DNA from: Nocardia brasiliensis ATCC 700358
Lineage (GTDB): Bacteria > Actinomycetota > Actinomycetes > Mycobacteriales > Mycobacteriaceae
DNA: 64,000 bases
Direction of reading: 5' to 3'
NCBI RefSeq assembly: GCF_000250675.2
Contig: NC_018681.1
Location: forward strand, 4,836,001-4,900,000
Positions 1-11,700 of this stretch are shown one piece after another. Every line of letters starts with the position of its first letter. Within the stretch, counting starts at the first letter, position 1. Below the pieces are notes generated by a model that saw only the letters and a list, made by a program, of their open reading frames with translations, did no database searches and was not told where the DNA came from. The position numbers and the translations under genes are program-made.

Positions 1-3000
1 CACCGCCTGCGTCACCGAAGGATGCTGTGCCAGAGCGGCTTCCACCTCGCCGGGCTCGACCCGGAACCCGCGGATCTTCACCTGATCGTCGGCCCGGCCC
101 ACGAACTCCAGCACGCCCGCGGCGGTCCAGCGCACGACGTCGCCGGTGCGGTACAGCCGCCCGCCGGCCGGATCGAACGGGTCGGCGACGAACCGCGCCG
201 CCGTCAGCCCCGCTCGGCCCTGGTAGCCGCGCGCCAATTGCGCACCGGCCACATACAATTCACCGGGCACGCCCAGCGGCACCGGGTTCAGCCACGAATC
301 GAGCACGTACACCCGCGTATTGGGCACCGGTCGACCGATCGGGATCGCGCCGATCGCGTCCGGTTCGGCGTCGTGGTCGGTCACGCACGCCGTGGTCTCG
401 GTGGGTCCGTAGCCGTTCATGATCTGCAAACCGGCAGCGTGTGCAGTCGCCTTGCGGACTACACCCGCGGTCAGCTCGGCGCCGCCGGCGATGATCCGGC
501 GCAGCGACCGCAACGGGGTGGCGGGCAACGACTCCCCGTGTTCCAGCAGTGCGGCAAGCAGTGGCGGCGTCGCGAACATCTTCGTCACCGAGCCGGTCTC
601 GATGAGCCGGGCCAGCTCCGCCGGATCCGAGCGCTCGGCACCGGCCAGCACGAGAGTCGCGCCACCGCACAGCGCGGGCCAGATCTCATAGGTGGACGCG
701 TCGAACGCGATCGAGGAGTGCACCAGCACCCGCTCGCCGACCTCGATCGACCACGCCTGCGCCACCAGGTGCACCACGTTGCGCTGCGTGACGCCAACGC
801 CTTTCGGCACGCCGGTGGAACCGGAGGTGTAGATCACGTACGCCAGGTTCTGCGGGTGCGGCAACCGCTCGACGTCCGTGCCCGCAGGCCACTCACTGTC
901 CAGGCACAGTTGTGGCGTCGCCGAGTCGGGCAACAGCGGCGCGGTCGCGGAGTCGGTCAGCACGACGACGGGCGCGGCGTCGGTAAGCACGAACCGGAGC
1001 CGATCCGCGGGGTACGCCGGATCGATCGGCAAGTATCCGCCGCCCGCTTTCAGCACGCCGAGCAGCGCCACGATCAGCTCCGCCGTCCGCGGCAGGGCCA
1101 CGGCGACCACGGCATCCGGGCGGACGCCCTGCGCGACGAGGAGCTGTGCGAGCCGGTCGGCGCGCGCATCGAGTTCACGGTAGGACAGCTCGACCTCCGC
1201 GCAGACGACCGCGATCGCCTCCGGCGTGCGGGCGGCCTGTGCCTCGAACAGTCCGGCCACCGTGGTCTCCGGGACGTCGGCGCTGCCACCGTTCCACCGG
1301 CGCACCATCGCATCCCGTTCGCCGGGTTCGAGCACGTCGAGGCGGCCGACGGGCCGGTCCGGGACGGCGGTCACCTGCCGCAGCACGCGCAGCAGCCGCG
1401 CCACCATCGTCTCGACCGTGGCCCGGTCGAAGAGTTCGGTCGCGTATTCCACCAGGCCGCTCCACTGCTGACCGGCGGGTGCGTCGGCGATGTTGAAGAA
1501 CAGATCGAAGCGCGCGACGCCCAGCGACACGTCGTAGGGCGCGAACTCGGTGCCGTGCAGGTCGAACGTCGGCAAGGTGTTGTTCTGGAAGGCCAGCGAC
1601 ACCTGGAACAGCGGATGATGCGCGGCCGAGCGCACCGGATTCAGCAGTTCCACCAGCAATTCGAACGGAATGTCCTGATTCTCGTAGGCGGCAAGGGCTT
1701 TCGCCCGGACCTGAGCGACGATCTCCGCGAACGACGCGGCGGGCGTGACGGCCGTCCGCAGCACCCAGGTGTTCACGAAGAAGCCCACCAGATCGGCCAG
1801 TGCCTCATCGGTGCGCCCGGCGATCGGCGAGCCGATCGGAATGTCCTCGCCCGCACCGAGTTCGAACAGCAACACCGCCAAGGCCGCCTGCAACACCATC
1901 GAGACGGTCGCGCCCGCATCCGCCGCCGAGCGTTCCACCGCGGCGCGCGTCGCGGGATCGATGCCGAACGCCACCACGTCGCCGCGATAGCCGGCGACCC
2001 GTGGTCGTGGCCGGTCCGTCGGCAGTCGCAATTGTTCGGGCAGTCCGTCGAGTTCGCGCCGCCAGTACTCGTACTGCTGAGACAGCACGCTGTCCGGATC
2101 GGTCTGCGCGCCGAGCAGTTCGCGTTGCCACAGCGTGTAATCCGCGTACTGCACCGGCAGCGGCGACCAGTCCGGCGCCCGTCCCGCGAGGCGGGCCGCG
2201 TACGCCGACGCCAGATCCCGCAGCAGCGGCGTCATCGACCAGCCGTCCCCCGCGATGTGATGCAGCAGCACCACGACCACGCATTCGTCGTCGGCGCACC
2301 GGAACACGGTGGCGCGGACCGGGATCTGCGTGGACAGGTCGAAACCGTAGCGCACCGCCGCGCGCACCGCGACCGCCACCTCGCCCGGGTCCGTGTCGGT
2401 GACGACGACCGGCACGTCGGCGGATTCCGCGGCCATGATCTGTTGCGCGGGTATGCCGTCGCGCTCGGTGAACACCGTGCGCAGGCTCTCGTGCCGGGCC
2501 ACCACATCGCGCAGCGCGCCGCCCAGCGCCGCCACGTCCACCCCGCGCAACCGCACCGCCAACGGGATGTTGAAGGTGGCCGACGGTCCTTCCAAGCGGT
2601 GCACGAACCACAGCCGCCGCTGCGCGTACGAGAGCGGCAGCACGTCCGGGCGCGGTCGCGGCGCCAACGCCGGCCGGGGCCGGGCACCGGTCTCGAGCCG
2701 GGTCACCAACTGCGCCACGGTCGGCGCCTCGAAGATCGCGCGGATCGCGACCTCGACCCCCATCGCCGTCCGGATCCGGCTGGCCAGCCGCGTCGCCAGC
2801 AGCGAGTGCCCGCCCAGTTCGAAGAAGCTGTCGTCCGCGCCGACCCGCTCGACGCCGAGCACCTCGGCGAACAATGCGGCGAGCAATCGTTCCTGCGCCG
2901 TGCCGGGCGCTCGGTACTCCGCCGCGGACCTCAGCTCCGGGACCGGCAACGCGGCCCGATCGAGCTTGCCATTGGCGGTCCGCGGCACCGAGTCCACCAC

Positions 3001-5793
3001 CAGCACCGCCGCGGGCACCAGGAAGTCCGGCAGGCGGGTACCCGCGAAACGACGCACCTCGGCACCGTCGAGTTCCGCCGCGGCCGCGCGCTCGGCGACC
3101 ACGTACCCGATCAGCTGCTTGCCCCGGGATTCGGTGTCCACCGCGACGACCACGGCCTGTGCGACCGAAGGATGCTGTGCCAGAGCGGCTTCCACCTCGC
3201 CGGGCTCGACCCGGAACCCGCGGATCTTCACCTGATCGTCGGCCCGGCCCACGAACTCCAGCACGCCCGCGGCGGTCCAACGCACGACATCACCGGTGCG
3301 GTACAGCCGCCCACCCGCCGGGTCGAACGGGTCTGCCACGAAACGGCCCGCCGTCAATCCCGGCCGCCCGCGATAGCCGCGGGCCAACTGCGCACCGGCC
3401 GCATACAATTCGCCGGCGACACCCACGGGCACCGGCAACAGCCGCGAATCCAGCACGTATACCCGGGTATTGGCCACCGGCCCGCCGATGGGCACGGTAG
3501 CGCCCGCGACGAGATCCGGTGTCACATAAGACGTCACGTTCACCGTCGCCTCGGTCGGGCCGTAGAGGTTGGCTACCCGCACCCCGTCGCACACCGCCCG
3601 CAGCCCCTCGACCAGTGCCGAAGACACCGTGTCGGCACCGGTGTGCACCTGTGCCAGGGCGGCCAGCGGCCGATCCGGCAGCGGTGCGGCGTATTCGACC
3701 AACGCGGCGAGCAGCACCGGTGTCGCGAACATTCGCGTCACCGAGTGCAGCGCGACCAGGCGCGAGATCTCCGCCGGATCCGACCGCTGCTCGGTCGCGA
3801 CCACCAGGGTCGCTCCGCCGCACAGGGCGGGCCAGATCTCGTAGGTGGACGCGTCGAAGGCGATCGACGAATGCACCAGCACCCGATCCGAAGGCCCCGC
3901 CGACCACGCCTGGGCAACCAGGTTCACCACGTTGCGATGTGTGATACCAACACCTTTGGGCACACCGGTTGAACCGGAGGTGTAGATCACGTATGCCAGG
4001 TCTTCGGCCGAGGGCCCGTCGACCGGACTCGCAAGTCCCGTGTCCGCGGTGTCGACAGACAGGTACGGTACGTCCGCGGGCGGGAGCACATGTGCCGTGC
4101 TCGGATCGGTCACCACGACGACCGGCGTGGCGTCGGCGAGCACGAAAGCCAGCCGCTCCGACGGATATCCGGGGTCGATCGGCAAGTAACCGCCCCCGGC
4201 GCGCAACACCGCAACCAACGCGACCAGCAGATCCACCGAACGCGGCAGCGCCACCGCCACGACGGTGTCCGGACCGACACCCCGCGAGATCAGCACGCGC
4301 GCCAGCTGATCCGCGCGAGCGCCGAGATCCCGATAGGTCAGCCGGTGCGCACCGCAGATCACCGCGACCGCGTCCGGCGTGCGCGCCACCTGCGCTTCGA
4401 ACAGTCCGATGACCGTGGTGCCGGGCAGCTCGCGCGCGGTGTCGTTCCAGCGGCGCAACACCAGCGCGCGTTCGCCGGTGTCGAGCAGGTCGATCGACCC
4501 CACCTGACGATCCGGCGCGGACACGGCCGCCCGGACGAGCCGGACGAACCGCGCCGTCAGCGCCTCGATGGTGGCCCGATCGAACAGGTCGGTGGCGTAT
4601 TCGACGTGCATGTCCCAGCCACCGGCGGCGTCGGCGACGTTGAACGTCAGATCGAAGCGCGAGGTCGTCGTCGCCAGCGCATAGGGCTCGAAGCCGACCC
4701 CGGACAGGGAAAAGGTCGGGGCAGTGTTGTTCTGGACGCTCAGCAGGACCTGGAACAGCGGATGGTGCGCGGCCGAACGTGCCGGATTGAGCAGCTCGAC
4801 CAGCAATTCGAACGGCAGATCCTGATTCTCGTAGGCGGCCAGCGCTTTCGCCTTCACCTGACCGACGAGGTCGGCGAAGGTGTCCGTCGGCGATACCTGA
4901 GCGCGCAGCACCCAGGTGTTGACGAAGAACCCGACCAGCTCGGTCAGCGCGTCGTCGGTGCGACCCGCGATCGGCGCGCCGATCGGAATATCCTCGCCCG
5001 CACCGAGTTTGGCCAGCAGCACCGCCAGGGCCGACTGCCACACCATCGAGACCGTGGCCCCCGCCGCCGTGGCGAAGCGCTCCACCTCGGCGCGCAACTC
5101 GGCGTCGATCCCGTAAACCAGCACCTCACCGCGATGGCTCGCCACCCGCGGCCGCGGCCGGTCCGTCGGCAGCGGCAGTTGTTCGGGCACCCCGTCCAGT
5201 TCCTGCCGCCAGTAGGCGAACTGCTGGGACAGCACGCTGTCCGGATCGGTCGCCGACCCGAGCAATTCCTGTTGCCACAGCGTGTAATCCACGTACTGCA
5301 CCGGCAGCGGCTCCCATTCCGGCGCCGTGCCCTGCCGCCGCGCCGCGTACGCCTCGGACAGGTCGCGCAGCAGCGGTGTCATGGACCAGCCGTCACCGGC
5401 GATGTGGTGGATCAGCAACACCACCACGCAGGCGTCAGCCGCATAGCGGAACACGTCGGCCCGGACCGGGACTTCCGACGCCAGATCGAACTCGCACCGC
5501 ACCGCCGCCGTCACGGCGGCCTCGAGTTCGGCGGCGGCCACCTCGGTGACCGTCACCGGCACCTCGACCCGGTCCACGTCGAGCACCCGCTGCCCGGGCA
5601 CGCCGTCCACCTCGACGAAGATCGTGCGCAGGCTCTCGTGCCTGCCGACCACGTCACCGACCGCGGCCGCGAAGGCCCGCGCATCGAACGGACCGGTCAA
5701 CCGGACCGTCAGCGGCATGTTGTAGGTGGCGGACGGGCCGTCCAGCCGATGGATGAACCACAACCGCCGCTGCGCGTACGACAACGGAATCAT
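1..5793 (-). CDS. Non-ribosomal peptide synthetase, C-A-T-C-A..., C-terminus beyond left edge
   Basis: The frame is open from the ATG at 5793 to base 1 (1931 codons), so the C-terminus is missing. Visible order: C domain (HHIAGDG near residue 131), A domain (core TSGSTGVPKG near 606, NGKLDR near 943), carrier (GGHSLL near 994), second C (HHIAGDG near 1177) and second A (core near 1652) cut just after its A8 region. Aligning by eye to the GrsA pocket gives code DAYFHGLVNK for the first A domain and DAYFIGGACK for the second; I cannot assign substrates. No methyltransferase lies in the first module; the second could carry one outside the window. The ATG overlaps the upstream synthetase stop by one base (TGATG); a GTG at 5796 is an alternative start. 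The protein begins directly at the C domain with no docking helix. It should extend the chain made by the upstream NRPS. The release domain is not seen. Confidence 0.93.
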   Translation of the reverse strand, partial: MIPLSYAQRRLWFIHRLDGPSATYNMPLTVRLTGPFDARAFAAAVGDVVGRHESLRTIFVEVDGVPGQRVLDVDRVEVPVTVTEVAAAELEAAVTAAVRCEFDLASEVPVRADVFRYAADACVVVLLIHHIAGDGWSMTPLLRDLSEAYAARRQGTAPEWEPLPVQYVDYTLWQQELLGSATDPDSVLSQQFAYWRQELDGVPEQLPLPTDRPRPRVASHRGEVLVYGIDAELRAEVERFATAAGATVSMVWQSALAVLLAKLGAGEDIPIGAPIAGRTDDALTELVGFFVNTWVLRAQVSPTDTFADLVGQVKAKALAAYENQDLPFELLVELLNPARSAAHHPLFQVLLSVQNNTAPTFSLSGVGFEPYALATTTSRFDLTFNVADAAGGWDMHVEYATDLFDRATIEALTARFVRLVRAAVSAPDRQVGSIDLLDTGERALVLRRWNDTARELPGTTVIGLFEAQVARTPDAVAVICGAHRLTYRDLGARADQLARVLISRGVGPDTVVAVALPRSVDLLVALVAVLRAGGGYLPIDPGYPSERLAFVLADATPVVVVTDPSTAHVLPPADVPYLSVDTADTGLASPVDGPSAEDLAYVIYTSGSTGVPKGVGITHRNVVNLVAQAWSAGPSDRVLVHSSIAFDASTYEIWPALCGGATLVVATEQRSDPAEISRLVALHSVTRMFATPVLLAALVEYAAPLPDRPLAALAQVHTGADTVSSALVEGLRAVCDGVRVANLYGPTEATVNVTSYVTPDLVAGATVPIGGPVANTRVYVLDSRLLPVPVGVAGELYAAGAQLARGYRGRPGLTAGRFVADPFDPAGGRLYRTGDVVRWTAAGVLEFVGRADDQVKIRGFRVEPGEVEAALAQHPSVAQAVVVAVDTESRGKQLIGYVVAERAAAAELDGAEVRRFAGTRLPDFLVPAAVLVVDSVPRTANGKLDRAALPVPELRSAAEYRAPGTAQERLLAALFAEVLGVERVGADDSFFELGGHSLLATRLASRIRTAMGVEVAIRAIFEAPTVAQLVTRLETGARPRPALAPRPRPDVLPLSYAQRRLWFVHRLEGPSATFNIPLAVRLRGVDVAALGGALRDVVARHESLRTVFTERDGIPAQQIMAAESADVPVVVTDTDPGEVAVAVRAAVRYGFDLSTQIPVRATVFRCADDECVVVVLLHHIAGDGWSMTPLLRDLASAYAARLAGRAPDWSPLPVQYADYTLWQRELLGAQTDPDSVLSQQYEYWRRELDGLPEQLRLPTDRPRPRVAGYRGDVVAFGIDPATRAAVERSAADAGATVSMVLQAALAVLLFELGAGEDIPIGSPIAGRTDEALADLVGFFVNTWVLRTAVTPAASFAEIVAQVRAKALAAYENQDIPFELLVELLNPVRSAAHHPLFQVSLAFQNNTLPTFDLHGTEFAPYDVSLGVARFDLFFNIADAPAGQQWSGLVEYATELFDRATVETMVARLLRVLRQVTAVPDRPVGRLDVLEPGERDAMVRRWNGGSADVPETTVAGLFEAQAARTPEAIAVVCAEVELSYRELDARADRLAQLLVAQGVRPDAVVAVALPRTAELIVALLGVLKAGGGYLPIDPAYPADRLRFVLTDAAPVVVLTDSATAPLLPDSATPQLCLDSEWPAGTDVERLPHPQNLAYVIYTSGSTGVPKGVGVTQRNVVHLVAQAWSIEVGERVLVHSSIAFDASTYEIWPALCGGATLVLAGAERSDPAELARLIETGSVTKMFATPPLLAALLEHGESLPATPLRSLRRIIAGGAELTAGVVRKATAHAAGLQIMNGYGPTETTACVTDHDAEPDAIGAIPIGRPVPNTRVYVLDSWLNPVPLGVPGELYVAGAQLARGYQGRAGLTAARFVADPFDPAGGRLYRTGDVVRWTAAGVLEFVGRADDQVKIRGFRVEPGEVEAALAQHPSVTQAV
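14..129. repeat. 116-bp intragenic repeat, copy 1
   Basis: These 116 bases are identical to 3164-3279, exactly 3150 bp away (1050 codons, one C-A-T module). Both copies encode the A7-A8 part of an adenylation domain in the same frame. Flanking sequence is similar but diverged, so the block looks like recent gene conversion or module exchange. Confidence 0.9.
3164..3279. repeat. 116-bp intragenic repeat, copy 2
   Basis: Identical to 14-129. It covers the A7-A8 region of the upstream A domain of the same synthetase. Differences begin at once on both sides (for example g at 130 against a at 3280). Confidence 0.9.
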
Positions 5794-8700
5794 CACAGAC
5801 CCACCTCTCGGTTCATCCTGCGCAGCGCCGGTCGTCGCGAGGGCGCGAGCCGGGGCCACCGGTCGGCGAGTTCGGCGACGGTCGCGGCCTCGAACATCAC
5901 CCGGATCGGCACCTCGACACCGAGCACCGCCCGGATCCGGCTCGCCAGCCGGGTGGCCAGCAGCGAGTGGCCGCCCAGCGCGAAGAAGCTGTCGTCGATG
6001 CCCACCCGTCCGACCCCGAGTATTTCGCTGAACAGGCCCGTCAGGGTCTGCTCGAGATCGTTGCGCGGCGCCCGATAAGCCTTGGCGGACAAGAAGTCCG
6101 GATCCGGCAGGGCGGCACGATCGAGCTTGCCGTTCGCGGTCAGCGGCACCGCGTCCAGCACCAGCACCGCCGTCGGCACCATGAAATCCGGCAGCCGTTC
6201 GGCCGCGAACGCCCGCACACCGGCGGGCAGCAGGCTGTCCTGCGGGTTGTTGGCGTAGTGTCCACGGTCCTCGACAGCGCCCGCCGGCAGGTAGACCCCG
6301 TCGAGCGAACGTCCTTGCGCGCCTGCCGCATCGACGAACACCGCGTCCATCCGATCCGGTCGCGCCGACCAGGTGACGGCGGCGGCGTAACCGAACTGTC
6401 CGGCCAGCACATGCAGGTCCTCGGGCAGCAAGCCGACCTCGGCCGGGTCCGAAGACGCGAGCATCCCCTCGAAACCGGCTGTGCGCGGGTCGCTTTGCGG
6501 GCCGCTCGACACCGCCATACCCTCCGCGATACGCCGCGTCGCGGCGATCTGACCGAGCAGTCCGGCGTGTGGAATCCCGGTGACCCGAAGCCCTTCCGGG
6601 TGCCGCGACCGCAACAGCTCGCGCAGCCGGTCACCGTCGTCGAACTCGACCTTCGGCAGGTCGAGCACCGAGATCGGCGTGGCCGGGCTCGTGTGCAGGA
6701 CCACGTCGTAGCGGAACCGGGTCAGCTCGTTGACCGATCGTCCACGCTTGAGCTGGATGTCGACCGCGTCGAATCCGGCCGCGAGGAAGTACTCCGGCGC
6801 CAGGAGCAGTTCCTGTTCCCCCGCGATATCGCGCCGGACGCGGTCGGCGACCGCCGCCGGGTCCTCGCCGCCGTGGCGGGTGACCTGCACGGCGGTCGTG
6901 AACTCGGGCAGTAGCGCCAGATTGCGCACGTCGCCCACGAACACCGCACCACCCGGGGCCAACAGGCCGCGGACGCGGTCGAGCACCCGGCGCAGATACG
7001 CTTCGCTCGGGAAGTACTGGACGACGGAGTTCAACACCACTGTGTCGAAGTGGTGCTGCGGCAACCCCGTCACGTCATCGGCGGCTTGGGCACTCAGGAC
7101 GACCCGATCCGTCCAGTCCGCGTCCAGCCGCGCGAGCTGCTGCCGCAGCGTGTCGACGGTCGCCGCCGACAGGTCCGTCGCCCGGTATTCGACGCAGTCC
7201 GGGGCGAGTTCCGAGAGCAGCAGACCCGACCCGACACCGATTTCGAGCAGCCGCCCCGGGCCCAAGCCGCGAATGCGCTCGACCGTGGCGGACCGCCATT
7301 CCCGCATCTGTGCCAACGGAATCGGCGCACCGGTGTAACTGCTGTTCCAACCACCGAAGTCGCCACCGAACGGCGTCTCGCCCGCCGCCGGCGGCGCGGC
7401 CGCACCGCCGTGCCCGTTGCGGGAACCGTTGCCGGCCTTGCTCGCACCGGAATACAGGTCGTCGTACACGCGGCGCCACTGGCCCACCAGTTCGTCCTCA
7501 CCACCGGCGGGGCCCGAGCGATCGGGCACCACGTAGCCGATCAGATGCTTGCCGCCCGTCTCCGTCTCGCGCGCGACGACGACGGCGCTGGACACCGAAG
7601 GATGCTGGGCCAGCACGGTTTCCACTTCGCCCGGCTCCACCCGGAAGCCGCGGATCTTCACCTGGTCGTCGACCCGGCCCGCGAATTCCAGCTGCCCCGA
7701 GCGGTTCCAGCGCACCACGTCACCGGTGCGATACAACCGGCCGCCGGCGGCGTCGAACGGGTCGGCCACGAACCGGGCCGCGGTCAGTCCGGGCCGGCCC
7801 CGATAACCCCGTCCCACTTGGGCGCCCGCCACGTACAGCTCACCGGCCACGCCCACCGGCACGGGCATCAGCCACGAATCCAGCACGTACACCCGGGTAT
7901 TCGGCACCGGCACCCCGATCGGCACCGGCCCGTCGAGTTCGGTCCCGGCGTCGTAGGTGGTCACGCACGCCGTGGTCTCGGTGGGCCCGTAGCCGTTCAT
8001 GATCTGCGCCCGCGCACCGCGTTCGGGCAGCTTGCGCACGACGTCGGCGGTCAGTTCGGCGCCGCCGACGATCACCCGGCGCAACGATTGCAACGGACTG
8101 CCGGGCAGCGACGCCACATGGTCGGACAGTGCCGCGAGCAGCGGTGGTGTGGCGAACATCTTGGTCACCGATTGCCGTTGCACCAGCCGAGTGATTTCCG
8201 CCAGATCCGCGCGCTGCTCGCAGGTCAGCACGACCGCCGCGCCGCCGCACAGCGCAGGCCAGATCTCGTAGGTGGTCGCGTCGAAGGCGATCGAGGAGTG
8301 CACCAGCACCCGGTCCTCCGACGACACCGACCATGCCTGCGCAACCAGGTTGACGACGTTGCGATGGGTGATCGCCACGCCTTTCGGCCGGCCGGTCGAG
8401 CCGGACGTGTAGATCACGTACGCCAGGTTCTGCGGCGCGGGCGCGCTGCTCGGAACCTGGGCGGAGCCGTCACGCCCGGCCATGGCCGCTACCGCGTCGG
8501 GCGCGTCCAGGTGCACCTGCGGTGCCGCGGTCGACGGCAGCAGCTTCGCGGTCGCCGAATCCGTCACCAGGACAACGGGAGCCGCGTCGGTGAGCACGAA
8601 TTCGACGCGATCCGACGGGTACGCCGGATCGATCGGCAAGTACCCGCCCCCGGCCTTCAACACCGCCAGCAACGCCACGAGCAAATCCGGCGAGCGCGGC

Positions 8701-11700
8701 AATGCCACCGCCGCCAGCCGCTCCGCGCCGACCCCGTAGGCCGTCAGCATCCGCGCCAACCGCCCCGCGCGCAGGTCGAGTTCGTGATAGGTGAGTTCGG
8801 TGTCGGCACACACCACCGCGAGCTCCTTCGGCGTCCGCGCCACCTGTGCCTCGAACACCTCGATCAGGGTCGTCTCCGGCACCGCCGCCGTGGCCGCGTT
8901 CCACCTGTGCAGCATCGACTCTCGTTCGTCCGCGCCGAGTACATCGATCGACCCGACGGCGGCGGCCGGTGCCACCACGATCCGGCGTAGCACCTGCTCG
9001 AACCGGCGCACCATGGTCTCGACCGTCGACCCGTCGAACAGTTCGGTCGCGTATTCGACCAGCCCGCTCCAGGCCTGGCCGGCCGGTGCGTCGGTGATGT
9101 TGAAGAACAGGTCGAATCGGGCGGTCGCCGTGGTCGCGACATGCGGCTCGAACCGCACGCCGGGCAGCTCGAGGGTCGGCAGCGAGTTGTTCTGGAAAGC
9201 CAGCGACACCTGGAACAACGGGTGATGCGCCGCCGAGCGCGCCGGATTGAGCAGCTCGACCAGCAGTTCGAACGGGACGTCCTGGTTCTCGTAGGCGGCC
9301 AGCGCCTTCGTCCGCACCTGGGCCAGGACCTCCCGGAACGACAGGGCCACCGGGACCTTCGCGCGCAGCACCCAGGAGTTCACGAAGAAGCCCACCAGAT
9401 CGGCCAAGGCCTCGTCGGTGCGCCCGGCGATCGGTGACCCGATCGGAATATCCTCGCCCGCACCGAGTCTGCTCAGCAGCACGGCCAGCGCCGCCTGCAG
9501 CACCATCGAGACCGTCGCGCCTTCGGTCGCCGCCAATCGCTCGACTGCCGTGCGTATTTCGGGATCGATCTCGAAGAACACCATATCGCCGCGGTAGCTC
9601 GCCACCCGCGGCCGTGGGCGGTCGGCCGGCAGCTGGAGCTGGTCGGGCAGGCCGTCGAGTTCACGACGCCAGTACTCGAATTGCCGTGCGAGCACACTGT
9701 CCGGATCGGTGGCCTCGCCCAGCAACTCGCGCTGCCACAGCGTGTAGTCCACGTACTGCACCGGCAGCGGCGGCTGATCCGGCGCCCGGCCGCCGATGCG
9801 CGCCGTGTACGCCGTCGACAGGTCCCGCAGCAGCGGCGTCATCGACCAGCCGTCACCGGCGATGTGATGGATCAGCAGTACCACCACATACTCGTCCGCG
9901 CCGCACTCGAAAACGTCTGCGCGCAGCGGGATCTCGGTCGACAGATCGAAGCCGTAGCGCACGGCGTCCGTCACCGCGGCGTCGACCTCGGCCGGGTCGA
10001 CGGTGCGGCGGTGTACCGGAACCTCGAGCCGGTCCGCGTCGAGTACCCGTTGCGACGGCACGCCGTCGGCGTCGGCGAAGATCGTGCGCAGGCTTTCGTG
10101 CCTGCGCACCACGTCACCGATGGCCGTGGTCAGCACCGCGGCGTCGGCCCCGTGCAGCCGCACCGCGTAGGCCATGTTGTAGGTGGCCGAGGGTCCTTCG
10201 AGCCGGTGGATGAACCACAGGCGCCGCTGCGCGAACGACAACGGCACCACGTCCGGGCGCGGCCGCGCGACCAGGGCCGGCCGCAGCATCGCCCCTGCGT
10301 CGAGCCGAGTCACCAACTGCGCCACTGTCGGTGCGTCGAACACCGTCCGGATCGGCACCTCCACCCCGAGCACCACCCGGATGCGGCTGGCCAACCGGGT
10401 GGCGAGCAACGAGTGCCCGCCCAGCGCGAAGAAGCTGTCATCGATACCGACGCGGTCCAGGCCGAGAATCTCGGCGAACAATTCGGCCAGCACCCGCTCG
10501 CGCTCGTCACGCGGTGCCCGGTAGGCGCGGACGGGGGCGAACTCGGGGTCGGGCAGGGCGGCCCGGTCGAGTTTGCCGGTGGCGGTCAACGGCACCGAAT
10601 CGAGCACCAGCACGGTCGCGGGCACCATGAACTCGGGCAGACGGTCGGTGGCCCACCGGCGTACCTCGGCGGCCAGCAGGCCCGCGTGCGGGCTGTTCGC
10701 GTATCCGGCCGGATCACCCTGCACCGTCTGGGTGTACACGTCGGCGAGCGGTCCGTCCGGCGCCGTCACGGCGTCGACGAACACGGCCGTCATCCGGCCC
10801 GGCTCCGCCGACCAGGTGACCGCGGTCCGATAGCCGAATTCCGTACCGAGCCGGTGCAGGTCCTCGGGCAGCAGACCGGCTGCCGAGCGCGCCGTGTAGT
10901 CACCGACCACGCCTTCGAAACCCGCGGCGAGCGCACCGGTTTCGCGGTCCGGGTCGACCGGCACACCGTTGCGAATCCGATGTGCGGCCGCGACCTCCCC
11001 GACCAGCCCGGCGTGCGGGATACCGGTGACCCGGACGCCGGCACAACGCTCCCGCAGCAGCGTCCGGAGCCATTCTTCGTCGCGGAAAACAGCTTTCGGC
11101 AGCTCGGCAACGGCGACGGGTGCCACCGGCGCCTTGTACAGCACCACGTCGTACCGGTACCGGGTCAGCTCGTTCACCGAATATCCCCGCTTCAGCGCGA
11201 TATCCACCGCGCCGATCCCGAGCGTCTCGCGCAAAGCCTCGAAATACTCCGGTGCGAGCAGCAACTCCTGTTCGGCGGCGATATCGCGGCGCACGCGGTC
11301 CTCGACCGCCGCCGGATCCGCGCCGCCGTTGCGCCGGATCTGCGCCGCGGTGGTGAACTCCTTGAGCAGGGCCAGATTTCGGATGTCACCGACGAACACC
11401 GCGCCGCCGGGCGCCAGCACGCGCAGCGCGTGCTCGAGCACCCGGCGCAGGTACCGCTCCCCGGGGAAGTACTGGATCACCGAGTTCACGATCACGGTAT
11501 CGAAATGGCCCGCCGGCAATCCGGACCCGTCGTCGGCGGCCCGGACGCTCAACTCGACGTGCTCGACCCAGTCCTCGGACAACTCCGCGAGCTGGTGGCG
11601 CAGCGAGGCGATGGTCTCGGCGGAGAAGTCCGTCGCGTGGTACTCGACGCATTCCCGGGCCAACTGCGACATCAGCAAACCCGAACCCACACCGATCTCC

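Noticed and set aside
22..3972. Very long plus-strand open frame (over 1300 codons) opposite the NRPS
   Set aside because: Arg/Gln/His-rich translation with no domain; it is the antisense shadow of an extremely GC-rich gene. The same holds for long plus-strand frames at 9681-13961 and 15531-21107.
1805..5041. Minus-strand open frames of 491 and 583 codons inside the second NRPS
   Set aside because: They are out of frame with the adenylation and condensation motifs. The true frame runs unbroken from 5793 to base 1.
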